This document shows, one piece after another, positions 32,230 through 41,348 of a stretch of DNA of 64,000 nt. A model generated the notes under the pieces. The model saw only the letters and a program-made list of their open reading frames with translations, was not told the DNA's origin and searched no databases. Within the stretch, counting starts at the first letter, position 1. Every line of letters starts with the position of its first letter. Source of the stretch: Mycolicibacterium rhodesiae JS60. GTDB lineage: Bacteria; Actinomycetota; Actinomycetes; Mycobacteriales; Mycobacteriaceae. The stretch covers positions 1,178,001 through 1,242,000 of the forward strand of contig AGIQ01000001.1 of assembly GCA_000230935.2 (NCBI GenBank), written 5' to 3'. The translations under genes and the position numbers were made by a program.

Positions 32230-32838
32230 CTACACGTCGCTGCGCCCGGTGATGTGCCGGAAAGCGTGATCCAAACGCCGGGTCATGCGTTTCGTGTCTT
32301 GCAGGTCCAAGTCGGGCTCGACGTCGGCGAGGTCCCCGACGCCGGCCGCGTAGGTGCCGGAAATCACCGCCGACCAGACCGCGATGGTGCGCACGATCAG
32401 GGGGTCATCGAACGTCATGCCGTAGTGCTTCGCCAGAGCGAGCGCCAGCGTCTCCTTGCGTCGAGCCGACACCAAAGTGGCCACATCGGGTGCGGCCATA
32501 GCGAGCAGGCCGACCTGCTGCATCCGTTGCAGTGGCACCGCTCCGGTGCCGGCGATGATCTCGCTCAACATCGCTCGATGGGACCGGCTCAGTGCATCGA
32601 CGAGGTCTTCGTCCTGCTCACCGTCGGCGAGATGCGTGACGACGGCAGCCAGCATGTCGTCGACGACGTCGAGGACCATCGAACTCGTTGTGGGGAAGAC
32701 CTGCTTGAGGGTCTGCACGGGAATCGCGCTGGCCTCGGCGACGTCGTCGAGCGTCGTTTCCGCGAATCCGCGCGACAAGAACAGTGCGAGCGCGCTATCG
32801 AGCACTGCTTCGCGGTCGAACTCAACTGTCGAATACAT
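32230..32838 (-). CDS. TetR-family regulator at the edge of the catabolic cluster
   Basis: 202 residues. The helix-turn-helix VLDSALALFLSRGFAETTLDDVAEASAIPVQTLKQVFPTTSSMVLDVV is followed by a helical domain. It faces away from the Rieske-reductase gene at 33203 with about 360 bases between. As the only regulator bordering the long CoA cluster, it is a candidate for binding the TTAG/CTAA palindromes found there, but this is inference. Confidence 0.82.
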   Translation of the reverse strand: MYSTVEFDREAVLDSALALFLSRGFAETTLDDVAEASAIPVQTLKQVFPTTSSMVLDVVDDMLAAVVTHLADGEQDEDLVDALSRSHRAMLSEIIAGTGAVPLQRMQQVGLLAMAAPDVATLVSARRKETLALALAKHYGMTFDDPLIVRTIAVWSAVISGTYAAGVGDLADVEPDLDLQDTKRMTRRLDHAFRHITGRSDV

Positions 32839-33169
32839 GGTTAGAGGATCGTAGGCCCGGCGCAGACTGCGTCAATCTCGTGCGAGGCGCCCCTGGACAT
32901 GCATGACAATGCCGGACGACGTGATTAATGGCCATTCACCTTGATGTTGACCGCCGATCCCGTCGCCACAACGGATAACCACGCGGCTCTCGGACGAACA
33001 AGGAGTCCTGACGGTCCGCGCACCAACCCGCAGTCAAGCGGATTTCCACCGGTCGGGGAGTGCGTTTGGCTCGAGATTCCGATGCACGCCCTGTGTAGGG
33101 CGCGCGACCCAGGGGATGGCTCCGCGGCTATTCGTCGACGGTTTGACCGATTTATCGAGAGGCGCTAAC
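32839..33169. other. Intergenic region before the reductase gene
   Basis: About 330 bases with no gene I can support. Its right end runs into the palindrome at 33170-33189. Nothing else stands out. Confidence 0.4.
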
Positions 33170-33189
33170 TTTAGTACTTATTCACTAAA
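33170..33189. promoter_or_regulatory. Operator-like inverted repeat before the reductase gene
   Basis: TTTAGT and ACTAAA are perfect 6-bp arms around an 8-base spacer, ending 13 bases before ATG 33203. A near-identical structure with the same arm and spacer length lies at 54675-54694. Confidence 0.55.
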
Positions 33190-33202
33190 CGTGGGAGTGC
33201 TC

Positions 33203-34192
33203 ATGTCCTTGGCCGGGGAAGCGGTTGCTGTGTCGCACGGTGTGTCAATCGAACGCGACATGCTTATCGCCAAGAAGCAGACGGTCGCCCGTGGCGTCGT
33301 CGCATTGACGCTGACCGATCCCACCGGCGAGGTACTTCCGCAATGGGCTGCGGGTTCCCATATCGATCTCCAGATCTCGCCCGGTGTGGTCCGCCAGTAT
33401 TCACTGTGCGGCTCGCCCGATGACCAGCACAGTTGGACGATTGCCGTCCTTCGCGAGGATGCGGGCCGTGGCGGATCGCGGCATATTCACGACGAGTTGT
33501 CAGAAGGCTCGCTCGTCCGCGTGGTGGCGTTGCGAAACCTCTTCCCGTTGGAGCCTGCCGAACGCTATCTGTTCATCGCCGGCGGTATCGGGATCACCCC
33601 GATAATTCCCATGCTGGCCGCGGCCGACGCGGATCACCGGCCGTGGCGGTTGTACTACGGCGGACGAAGCCGCGAGTCGATGGCATTCGCGCACGAGCTG
33701 GCGGTGCAGTACGGACCGAACGTCGTGCTTTGGCCCGAAGATGAGCAGGGCATGCTAAATCTCGCCGGAATCTTGGATTCGCCCGCGGATGGGCAACATG
33801 TGTACTGCTGCGGCCCCACCGGCCTGATCTCCGCTGTGGAGGACCGGTGCCGCGAGCAATGGCCCGATGGTCACGTACACAGCGAGCGATTCACCGCCGA
33901 CAACAGCTCCCTCGCCGGCGACACGGCCTTCGAGGTTGTCTTGCGCAGTAGCGGAGAGCGCATCACCATTCCGGCGGACCGCAGCATCCTCGATGTCCTC
34001 AACGAGGATTACGGCATGGAATTGATCAGCGGCTGTGAGCAGGGCATCTGTGGAACCTGCGAGACCAATGTCATCGACGGCGTACCCGACCATCGCGATC
34101 AGATCCTCAGCGCCGAGGAGCGGGCGCTCAACAAGACGATGATGACCTGCGTCTCGCGCTGCCTCAGCGGCCCGTTGACACTCGACCTCTGA
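33203..34192 (+). CDS. Rieske-oxygenase reductase (PDR/VanB type, FMN/NAD/2Fe-2S)
   Basis: 329 residues from ATG 33203 with GGGAG upstream. Domains in order: flavin-binding barrel (RQYSLCGSPDD), NAD-binding domain (FIAGGIGITPIIPML) and a C-terminal plant-type ferredoxin with CEQGICGTCETNVIDG and a fourth Cys in MTCVSRCLSG. This layout is that of phthalate dioxygenase reductase/VanB. It should pass electrons from NADH to the Rieske oxygenase encoded at 36621. The start is set by the ribosome-binding site and the family N-terminus. Confidence 0.9.
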   Translation: MSLAGEAVAVSHGVSIERDMLIAKKQTVARGVVALTLTDPTGEVLPQWAAGSHIDLQISPGVVRQYSLCGSPDDQHSWTIAVLREDAGRGGSRHIHDELSEGSLVRVVALRNLFPLEPAERYLFIAGGIGITPIIPMLAAADADHRPWRLYYGGRSRESMAFAHELAVQYGPNVVLWPEDEQGMLNLAGILDSPADGQHVYCCGPTGLISAVEDRCREQWPDGHVHSERFTADNSSLAGDTAFEVVLRSSGERITIPADRSILDVLNEDYGMELISGCEQGICGTCETNVIDGVPDHRDQILSAEERALNKTMMTCVSRCLSGPLTLDL

Positions 34193-34219
34193 TTCCTTGG
34201 GTTTCGATTAGCTCGGGGC

Positions 34220-34498
34220 CTACATGCATCCACGCGCGCACACGGGGGCTGGCGGTGCGTCCTCGGGTGCGAGCATCGCCGGAACTTGGTTCTGCGGCTG
34301 TTGGGTGAGGTCGACGTCACCGTCGAGCTCGGGGGCCAAGGGTACGAATTGGCAAAGGAACGTGACGTTGAGCTCGCATGGATTGGTGCCGGGCTCGGCG
34401 GCAGCAATCGGCGCCAGAACTACCGTGGTACCCACGGCCAAGGCTGTTGCCACGCAGAGTGCTCCGGCCTTTGAGATGACTGAGCCCACGATCGACAC
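34220..34498 (-). CDS. Small secreted protein with conserved Cys
   Basis: 92 residues from GTG. A signal peptide (VISKAGALCVATALAVGTTVVLAPIAAAEP, cleavage after AAA) precedes GTNPCELNVTFLCQFVPLAPELDGDVDLTQQ and ends CARGC. Small exported mycobacterial proteins with this PCEL..FLC..P.APELDHDVDLT pattern are widespread and of unknown function. It is convergent with the reductase gene and probably unrelated to the catabolic pathway. Confidence 0.75.
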   Translation of the reverse strand: MSIVGSVISKAGALCVATALAVGTTVVLAPIAAAEPGTNPCELNVTFLCQFVPLAPELDGDVDLTQQPQNQVPAMLAPEDAPPAPVCARGCM

Positions 34499-35004
34499 CG
34501 CGCAATCCTATCGTGACGACGAGTTCGCCGGACATCGTTGCGTTGGTCCATCCCGCGGATTCCGACAGCCTGATATTAGTTACTGATCATTCATCAAGTG
34601 TCCGATCGGACCAGGCGGTCGTGCCGTCGTCGCCGTCGGAGTGAGTCCGCGGATCGCCGCGGCGGGCTGCGCGAGACCCTCGAGGAGGGCGTCGGTCAGG
34701 CGGGGCGCTGCGGCGACGACCCATGTTACGCGGTCCGACGATGGTCGCCCCGCGCCATTGGCTCAATCCGAACGAGAACCTATGCGCATCGCGGCGATTG
34801 ACTGTTGCGCTGAGTTGATAACTTATCGTAAATTAACTTTTGAGCGGAGTGTGTCAACACCATGCAGCCCATCGGTGCACACCCCGCTCGGCTTGACCAG
34901 ATCGAAGGCGGGTCGACGTGACGATCACCAGCAACAAGGTCGTCCTGTCGGCCAGGCTCGTGTGTGATTGAAATCAGCCCAGCTCGACGACTACGGAGTC
35001 CGCA
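34499..35004. other. Long intergenic region before the acyl-CoA synthetase gene
   Basis: About 500 bases. Between 34600 and 34800 it is very GC-rich with no supported gene. From 34810 to 34845 it is AT-rich and holds the palindrome GATAA-C-TTATC (34817-34827) followed by AATTAACTTT, the latter also present before the gene at 47875. It is the likely promoter region of the long operon that begins at 35005. Confidence 0.45.
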
Positions 35005-36624
35005 TTGACTGATCCGATGACAACAACGCCGGTCGTCGACCGCACCGTCGCCGCAGTGCTCGACAAGGGGGCACAGACCCAGCCCGACAAGCTGGCAGTG
35101 CTGGACGAGAGCGGCAAGAGCTTCACCTATCGGGAGCTTCGCGATACCTCGTTGCGAATCGGTTCCGGGCTCCGTGGAGCCGGGGTTGCTCGCCAAGAGC
35201 CGGTGTTGATCATGCTGGACAACAACGCCGATCTGGTGACGGTGTGGGCGGGCGCGGGGATGACGTCGATCATCGCGGTACCGATCAACACCGCCTACAA
35301 GGGCGAGATGCTGCGGTACGTGATCAACAAGAGCAAGTCCAAGATTGCCGTCATCGAGGCTGGCTACTGCGCGCGACTGTCCGAGATCGTCGACGGACTC
35401 ACCGAATTGCAGATCGTGTATGTGCGCGGCGAGGGTGGAGAGCTGCCCCCGCGCCTGGAGCGGCGCGACTTCGCCGACCTGAGTGCCACTGAATCCATCG
35501 TCGTCGACCGCCCACGGGTGTCCGATATCTCCAATGTCATCTTCACCTCGGGTACCGAGGGTCCGTCGAAAGCGGTGTTGTGTCCGCACGGACATGCCTT
35601 CCAGACGTCGGCGTCGTTCACATTCGCGACCGACGAGACCGACGTCGTCTTGGTCGTGCTGCCCTTGTTCCACGCCGGCGGACTGTTCACCGGTGTGCTC
35701 AATGCCTTGCGTGGTGGTGCGACGGCGGTGATCCGCACCTTTTCGGTGAGCCGGTTCTGGGACGACGTTCGGGAGTATGGGTGCACCCAGACGGTGCTCA
35801 TGGGTGCGATGATCGACTTCCTGTGGCGGGCGCCGGCGTCCGACTCCGACAAAGCGCATCCGATGCGCAATCTCACCGTCGTTCCGGCGATGCCGTATGT
35901 GCGTGAGTTCGCTGACCGATTCGGTATCTCGGTGGAGAGTGCCTATGGGCAATCCGAAACCGGAACACCGATCATCGCGCCGGCGAAGGACGCCGAACCG
36001 TTCCTGTGCGGCACTCCGAGGTCGTTCTTCGAGGTCAGGATCGTCGACGACAACGACGTCGAGGTACCGGTCGGGGCCGCCGGAGAGATCCTGATCCGCT
36101 CCAACGAGCCGTGGTCGATGTTCGCCGGATATCTCGACGATATGGCCGCCACTATTCAGGCGACCCGCAACGGCTGGGTCCATACCGGTGACGTGGGCCG
36201 CCTGAACGAACGCGGCCAGATCTACTTCGTCGACCGAAAGAAAGACGCCCTGCGCCGTCGTGGCGAGAACATCTCATCGCTCGAGGTGGAGAAGTACCTG
36301 GTGGCTCATCCCGACGTTGCGCAGGCCGCGATCGTCTCGGTGCCCAGCGAGCATCTCGAGGACGACATCAAGGCCGTCGTGGTGCTCGACGCCGGTGCGG
36401 AATTCGACCCTGAGCATCTCCTGCGCGATCTCTACGAGCGGCTGCCCTACTTCATGGTTCCTCGTTACTACGAGGCGATCGACGCATTGCCGTTGACGCC
36501 CACCGGCAAAGTCGCCAAGGCCGAACTCCGCAAGCGCGGGGTCACGGCTACCACATGGGATTGCGAAGCCCATGGATTTACCGTCACCCGTTCAGCCCTG
36601 CGAGAAGAAGTGAGATCGTCATGA
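35005..36624 (+). CDS. Acyl-CoA synthetase, AMP-forming (FadD type)
   Basis: 539 residues from TTG 35005 with GGAG seven bases upstream. The P-loop-like FTSGTEGPSKAVLCPHGH (A3), VESAYGQSETGTP (A5), WVHTGDVGRLNERGQIYFVDRKKDALRRRGENIS (A7-A8) and the C-terminal Lys in LTPTGKVAKAELRK (A10) are intact. It activates a carboxylate to its CoA thioester, the entry step of the cluster. Its stop overlaps the Rieske gene start as ATGA. Close to the crotonobetaine/bile-acid CoA-ligase branch in style; the true substrate is unknown. Confidence 0.92.
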   Translation: MTDPMTTTPVVDRTVAAVLDKGAQTQPDKLAVLDESGKSFTYRELRDTSLRIGSGLRGAGVARQEPVLIMLDNNADLVTVWAGAGMTSIIAVPINTAYKGEMLRYVINKSKSKIAVIEAGYCARLSEIVDGLTELQIVYVRGEGGELPPRLERRDFADLSATESIVVDRPRVSDISNVIFTSGTEGPSKAVLCPHGHAFQTSASFTFATDETDVVLVVLPLFHAGGLFTGVLNALRGGATAVIRTFSVSRFWDDVREYGCTQTVLMGAMIDFLWRAPASDSDKAHPMRNLTVVPAMPYVREFADRFGISVESAYGQSETGTPIIAPAKDAEPFLCGTPRSFFEVRIVDDNDVEVPVGAAGEILIRSNEPWSMFAGYLDDMAATIQATRNGWVHTGDVGRLNERGQIYFVDRKKDALRRRGENISSLEVEKYLVAHPDVAQAAIVSVPSEHLEDDIKAVVVLDAGAEFDPEHLLRDLYERLPYFMVPRYYEAIDALPLTPTGKVAKAELRKRGVTATTWDCEAHGFTVTRSALREEVRSS

Positions 36625-37640
36625 GAGCGTTTCCCAGCGATATTGTCCCGTCCGGGTGGTACATGGTCGGCTGGTCACTGGATTTCCCCAAAGGTGTTGC
36701 CAAGCCGCTGGCGTATTTCGACACGGATCTCGTCGCATACCGCGGTGAATCGGGTGAGGTGATCGTCCTTGACGCCTACTGCAAGCACATGGGTGCCCAC
36801 CTCGGTCACGGCGGGTGCGTGAAGGGTGATTCGGTTGCTTGCCCCTATCACGGATGGGTGTGGGGGCCTGACGGCAGCAATACCGAGATCCCGTACAGCT
36901 CACCGGACAAGATGCCGAAACTGAAGCTGAAAAAGTGGCTGGTGCACGAAGTCGACGACATCGTCTTGGTCTACTACAGCAATGACGGTCGCCCACCTCT
37001 CTACGATCCGCCGGAACGGATGATCCGGTTCGACGGCGAGACCTGGCCGGTGAGCGAGGCGACCACCAAGATCTGGCTCGATCAGAAGATATCGCCCCAG
37101 TACATGGCCGAAAATGCTGGTGACGCAGCCCATTTCAAGTTTGTCCATAAAGCAGCGGACATCGCCTCCATCAATACCGGTGGCATCGTGGACGGCATCT
37201 GGCGGGCGCGTCTCGATCTGACGTTCGGCGGCCATGCCGAAACGACGTGGGCCACCCCCAACGGACCGGTCGATGGCTCGATCATCACGGAGAACTGGGG
37301 TTTGGGACTCGGGTGGAGCCGCCTGCAGGGATTCGATGACGTCATCTACTTATTGGGCATTACGCCGATCAACGCGACATCGGTCGACATGCGCTCGACG
37401 ACCTGGGTGGCTCGCAAACGGGGCGACGGCAGCATCATGACCGATGCCGTCCGCGATCTGTGGGTTGCCCAGCAGAACGATCAGGTCGACGCGGACATGA
37501 AGGTCTGGACCCATATGTCCTACATCGAAAATGTGCCCTGGACCCAGTCCGAAACCAGCAGCATGCGAGTCCTGCGCCGGTGGGCGAAGCAGTTCTATGT
37601 CGCTGAGGACGCCCAGTCGGAATCGGAGGCCAGCTCGTGA
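36621..37640 (+). CDS. Rieske non-haem iron oxygenase (KshA-like terminal oxygenase)
   Basis: 339 residues from ATG 36621. The Rieske cluster ligands are Cys54-x-His56 and Cys74-x-x-His77 (CKH, CPYHGW). The mononuclear iron site is ENAGDAAHFKFVHK with Asn165, Asp168, His171 and His176. The N-terminus (FPSDIVPSGWYMVGWSLDFPKG) is like that of 3-ketosteroid 9-alpha-hydroxylase oxygenases. It would hydroxylate a ring carbon using electrons from the reductase at 33203. It overlaps genes on both sides (ATGA and GTGA). Confidence 0.9.
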   Translation: MRAFPSDIVPSGWYMVGWSLDFPKGVAKPLAYFDTDLVAYRGESGEVIVLDAYCKHMGAHLGHGGCVKGDSVACPYHGWVWGPDGSNTEIPYSSPDKMPKLKLKKWLVHEVDDIVLVYYSNDGRPPLYDPPERMIRFDGETWPVSEATTKIWLDQKISPQYMAENAGDAAHFKFVHKAADIASINTGGIVDGIWRARLDLTFGGHAETTWATPNGPVDGSIITENWGLGLGWSRLQGFDDVIYLLGITPINATSVDMRSTTWVARKRGDGSIMTDAVRDLWVAQQNDQVDADMKVWTHMSYIENVPWTQSETSSMRVLRRWAKQFYVAEDAQSESEASS

Positions 37641-38881
37641 GTACATCGACCGTGATCCTCGGTACGGGTATGACCCGCTTCGGAAAATTTCCCGACGCGT
37701 CGCTACGGAGCCTCGCCACCGAGGCCGTCACTGCCGCACTCGCCGATGCGGGGGTCAGCGCCGAGGATGTGGGATTCGTGTTCTGTGGAAACGCCGCCGC
37801 CGGTGTTCTCCATGGTCAGGAGATGATCCGCGGACAATCGTCGCTAGCCGGGACGGCGCTTCAGGGTAAGCCCATCGTCAACGTCGAAAATGCTTGTGCC
37901 TCTTCATCTTCGGCATTTGCGATGGCTGTCATGGCGGTTCAATCCGGAGCTACGGACGTCGCTGTCGCGCTCGGTGTGGAGAAGCTGACCCACCAGGACA
38001 AAGCGAGGTCGGTTACCGCGATCGCTACCGCGGTGGACCTGGAGGACGATCCGGCGGCGCGCCGCTATTTGTCTCGCGCACTGTTCGGCTGGGATATCGA
38101 AACGGCGGCGCCCTCGGAAGGCGAACTCGGACAAGGCTCCAAGTTCATGGATGTCTACGCAGTGATGACCAAGAACTACTTTGCGGCAAGCGGGGCGACG
38201 CTGCGGGATCTGGCCGAAGTTGCGGCCAAGAACAATGGCAACGGCGCGCTGAACCCCAACGCGCAGTTCCGCAAGGCGGTCACGGTTGACGAAGTGCTGG
38301 CCAGCCGCGAAGTTTCGCCGCCACTGCGGCTGTTGATGTGTTCCTCGATCGGCGACGGTGCCGCCGCCGTCGTGGTCACCTCAGCCGACTACGCCAACAA
38401 ACGAGGTGCTTCGGGCGTGACGGTCGAGGCCGTCGCGTTGTTGTCGGGTCAACCGCAGGTGGCCGACGGCCCCAGCGCCACCACACGTGCCGCGCGACAG
38501 GCCTACGAGCAGGCCGGCCTGGGCCCGGAGGATCTCGATGTCGTCGAACTGCACGATGCCGCGGCTACCGGTGAGCTGATCAGTTACGAGGATCTCGCGC
38601 TGTGCCCGCGCGGGGATGGGCCGAAGCTCCTGGCCAGCGGCGACACCATGATCGGCGGACGCCTGCCGGTCAATCCCAGCGGTGGGCTGCTCGCCCGTGG
38701 CCACCCGATCGGTGCCACCGGCTGCGCACAGCTGGTCGAGTTGGCCGATCAGCTCCGCGGTCGGTGCGGGCCCAGGCAGGTCGACGGCGCGTCGGTTGCG
38801 CTCGCGCAGAACGCCGGGGGATATGTCGGCCGCGACGCCGCAGCAGCGGTGGTGACCATCCTCAGTTCTGGAAGGAAATAG
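37637..38881 (+). CDS. SCPx/Ltp-type thiolase-like protein
   Basis: 414 residues from GTG 37637. The nucleophile is Cys87 in VENACASSSSAF; ELHDAAATGELISYEDLALC and SGGLLARGHPIGATGCAQLVEL carry the C-terminal active-site loops. Proteins of this branch are either thiolases or aldolases that release propionyl- or acetyl-CoA from sterol side chains (Ltp2 to Ltp4). No DUF35 partner gene is seen beside it, which argues for a thiolase. It sits between Rieske and P450 genes in one operon. Confidence 0.87.
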   Translation: MSTSTVILGTGMTRFGKFPDASLRSLATEAVTAALADAGVSAEDVGFVFCGNAAAGVLHGQEMIRGQSSLAGTALQGKPIVNVENACASSSSAFAMAVMAVQSGATDVAVALGVEKLTHQDKARSVTAIATAVDLEDDPAARRYLSRALFGWDIETAAPSEGELGQGSKFMDVYAVMTKNYFAASGATLRDLAEVAAKNNGNGALNPNAQFRKAVTVDEVLASREVSPPLRLLMCSSIGDGAAAVVVTSADYANKRGASGVTVEAVALLSGQPQVADGPSATTRAARQAYEQAGLGPEDLDVVELHDAAATGELISYEDLALCPRGDGPKLLASGDTMIGGRLPVNPSGGLLARGHPIGATGCAQLVELADQLRGRCGPRQVDGASVALAQNAGGYVGRDAAAAVVTILSSGRK

Positions 38882-38886
38882 GACTC

Positions 38887-40215
38887 GTGACTTCTGTCAG
38901 CGACGAAACAGCACGGGCGTATGAGCCGATGTCGGTCGATGTCAAACAAGACCCGGAGCGCTTCTGGCGCGTGCTGAGGCAGGTCGAGCCGGTTCATCAT
39001 TATCGGCTGCCCGCCGAGATGGCCAACGTGATCAGCCAGAATCCGTTGGCCGCCAAGCCGACTGAAGAGTTCTGGTCGGTGTTGCGGTACGCCGACGTGA
39101 AGCACGTGCTGATGAATCCCAAGGAGTTCTCCAGCCTGGAAGGCCCGGGCCCCGAGCGGATGACGCCGCTCGTGGAGGGTGGTGTCCTGCTGTTCGCTGA
39201 CGACCCTATTCACCTGCGGCAACGTCGGCTGGCGGCCAAGGCGTTCACGCCCGCGTCGGTGGAGCAGTTGGTGCCTCAGATCCAGGCGACGGTCGATGAA
39301 CTCATCGACGCCGTGATGGACAAGGGGTCGATGGAGGTCTTGCGCGATCTTTCACTGCCCATGTCGATTCGGACGATTGCGCGCATTGTCGGCGTGCCCA
39401 TCGAACGGGTGGACGACTTTCGTCGCTGGGGCAATGCCATTGTGGCCGCGTTCGGTGGTGACCCGGAAGCCCTGAACGAAGGGTTCGTCGGTCTTGGTGA
39501 ACTGTTCGCCTACACCCAGCAGCTTATCGATGCAATCCGGGCCGGTGAGGAGGAATCGATCAGCCCGGATCTGGCCAACGGGGTCCTGGCCGGGCTCGTC
39601 CACGCGGAGGTGGACGGTACCCGGCTCACCGATGACGAGCTGCGGCTGTCGGTAATGCAGCTCATCACAGCGGGTTTCGAGACCACCAGCACTGCGACTG
39701 CCAACGGCGTCCACCTGCTGTGCACTCACGATGAGCAGCGGGCACTCTTCGAGGCCGGGGACGACGAGGTCGTGCGCATGGCGGTCGAGGAGATCGTGCG
39801 GTACATGTCGCCGCTCGAAGGTTTGTTCCGCACCACCAAACACGATGTCGAGCTGGGCAAATGTCCGATCCCAGCCGGCGCCAAAATCCGAGCGGTGTTC
39901 GCCGCGGCCAACCGCGATGAAGAGCAATTCACCGATGCGGCTTCATTCCGGATCGACCGCGATCCAACGGAATTACGCAAACACATCGGCTTTGGGCTCG
40001 GCCCGCACGCCTGCATCGGCGCCGCACTGGCCCGCGCCGAGCTGCGCATCGTCCTGGAGACGTTGTTCCGGCGCCTGCCCGGAATGCGACTCGATGACAG
40101 GCGACCGCCGGTGCGCGCCACCGCGCTGGTGATCAACGGGCTCAACGAACTGCATGTCACCTGGGATCCCGATAAGGCACTTCCGGCACGTTCGCGTTCT
40201 GCGGAATCAGCGTGA
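38887..40215 (+). CDS. Cytochrome P450
   Basis: 442 residues from GTG with GGAAGG upstream. The I-helix oxygen-binding motif is ITAGFETTST, the K-helix ExxR is EEIVR, and the haem loop is FGLGPHACIGAALAR with Cys376. It is a soluble bacterial class I P450 that needs a ferredoxin and reductase; no 3Fe-4S ferredoxin gene lies next to it, though a Bfd-like ferredoxin is encoded at 58686. The role is probably a hydroxylation of the substrate skeleton. Its stop overlaps the next start. Confidence 0.93.
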   Translation: MTSVSDETARAYEPMSVDVKQDPERFWRVLRQVEPVHHYRLPAEMANVISQNPLAAKPTEEFWSVLRYADVKHVLMNPKEFSSLEGPGPERMTPLVEGGVLLFADDPIHLRQRRLAAKAFTPASVEQLVPQIQATVDELIDAVMDKGSMEVLRDLSLPMSIRTIARIVGVPIERVDDFRRWGNAIVAAFGGDPEALNEGFVGLGELFAYTQQLIDAIRAGEEESISPDLANGVLAGLVHAEVDGTRLTDDELRLSVMQLITAGFETTSTATANGVHLLCTHDEQRALFEAGDDEVVRMAVEEIVRYMSPLEGLFRTTKHDVELGKCPIPAGAKIRAVFAAANRDEEQFTDAASFRIDRDPTELRKHIGFGLGPHACIGAALARAELRIVLETLFRRLPGMRLDDRRPPVRATALVINGLNELHVTWDPDKALPARSRSAESA

Positions 40216-41348
40216 TTCTGACGCTGAGCGACGAACAACAAGAACTCGCCAAGGCGGTTCGCAGTCTGCTGGAACGGCGATTGCCGGAGAGCGAACTTCG
40301 AGTGCTGATGGCGACCGAGACCGGCCGCGACGATGGGCTCTGGTCTGCGCTGGTGCAGATGGGATTGCTCGGGCTCACCGTCCCTGAGGAATTCGGCGGG
40401 CTGGGCGGCGGTTGGTCCGACGTCGGCGTGGTTCTCGAACAAGCCGGTCGTGCCCTGCTGTGCGTGCCGTATTTCTCGACGGCGGTGCTGGCGACCGCCA
40501 CGTTGATGGCGTCCGAAGACGCAGCACTACAAGGAAAATGGCTGCCCAGGATCGCGGCGGGAGAGTGCACCGCCACCGCGGCGCTGGGGCCGGATAGCCA
40601 CCGCCGAACGACGTCCAGCGGGGAACTACAGGCATCCGCCGGCGAAGGCGATCGGTGGACTCTGACGGGAAACCTCAGCCATGTCATCGACGGGCTCACC
40701 GCTGATCTTCTGCTGGTTTCGGCCGACACCGGCACCGGCACAGCGCTTTTCGCCGTTGATGGCTCGGCGAGCGGTCTGGTCAAAACCCCGCTGCCGACGC
40801 TCGACCTCACTCGCAAGCTGTCCGACCTGCGCTTCGCCAACGTTGAGGCGACCCGAGTGAGCGGTGTCGTCTCGGCTGACGAGGTGGTCGAGACGGTGCT
40901 CGACATCGCTTCCATGGGTCTGGCTGCGGAGGCTATCGGCGGAATGGCGGCAGTCCTGGACACCGCAGTCGAGTACGCGAAGACCCGTTATCAGTTCGGC
41001 CGGCCGATCGGGTCGTTTCAGGCGATCAAACATCTATGCGCCGACATGCTCGTCGATCTGGAACTGGCCAAGAGTGCGGTCTACCATGCGCTGTGGGCGG
41101 CCGACAACTCGCCGGCTGATCTACCGACGGCCAGTTGTCTGGCCAAACTAACCGGATGCGATGCCTATTTCAGGTTGTCCGGCACCAATATTCAGATTCA
41201 CGGCGGCATCGGCTTCACCTGGGAGCACAGCGCTCATCTGCATCTGAAACGAGCCAAATCCTCGCAGCTGGCGTTCGGTGACAGTGTCGTGCAGCGGCGA
41301 CGACTCGCTGATTTGATCCCTATTCCCACCGAGGTTGGGCCCGCGTGA
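40212..41348 (+). CDS. Acyl-CoA dehydrogenase subunit (FadE type)
   Basis: 378 residues from GTG 40212. LGLTVPEEFGGLGGGWSDVGVVLEQAGRALL opens the fold; RYQFGRPIGSFQAIKHLCADML and IHGGIGFTWEHSAHLHLKRA are the FAD/CoA-binding C-terminal motifs. No clear catalytic Glu of the YEGT type is present: the end reads LAFGDSVVQRRRL. In mycobacterial heterotetrameric dehydrogenases one subunit lacks the base, so this may pair with another FadE in the cluster, for example the one at 43653. Confidence 0.85.
   Translation: MILTLSDEQQELAKAVRSLLERRLPESELRVLMATETGRDDGLWSALVQMGLLGLTVPEEFGGLGGGWSDVGVVLEQAGRALLCVPYFSTAVLATATLMASEDAALQGKWLPRIAAGECTATAALGPDSHRRTTSSGELQASAGEGDRWTLTGNLSHVIDGLTADLLLVSADTGTGTALFAVDGSASGLVKTPLPTLDLTRKLSDLRFANVEATRVSGVVSADEVVETVLDIASMGLAAEAIGGMAAVLDTAVEYAKTRYQFGRPIGSFQAIKHLCADMLVDLELAKSAVYHALWAADNSPADLPTASCLAKLTGCDAYFRLSGTNIQIHGGIGFTWEHSAHLHLKRAKSSQLAFGDSVVQRRRLADLIPIPTEVGPA

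Noticed and set aside
34780..36183. Minus-strand open frame of about 467 codons opposite the acyl-CoA synthetase
   Set aside because: The plus strand encodes all AMP-binding motifs; the antisense protein is low-complexity and without family marks.
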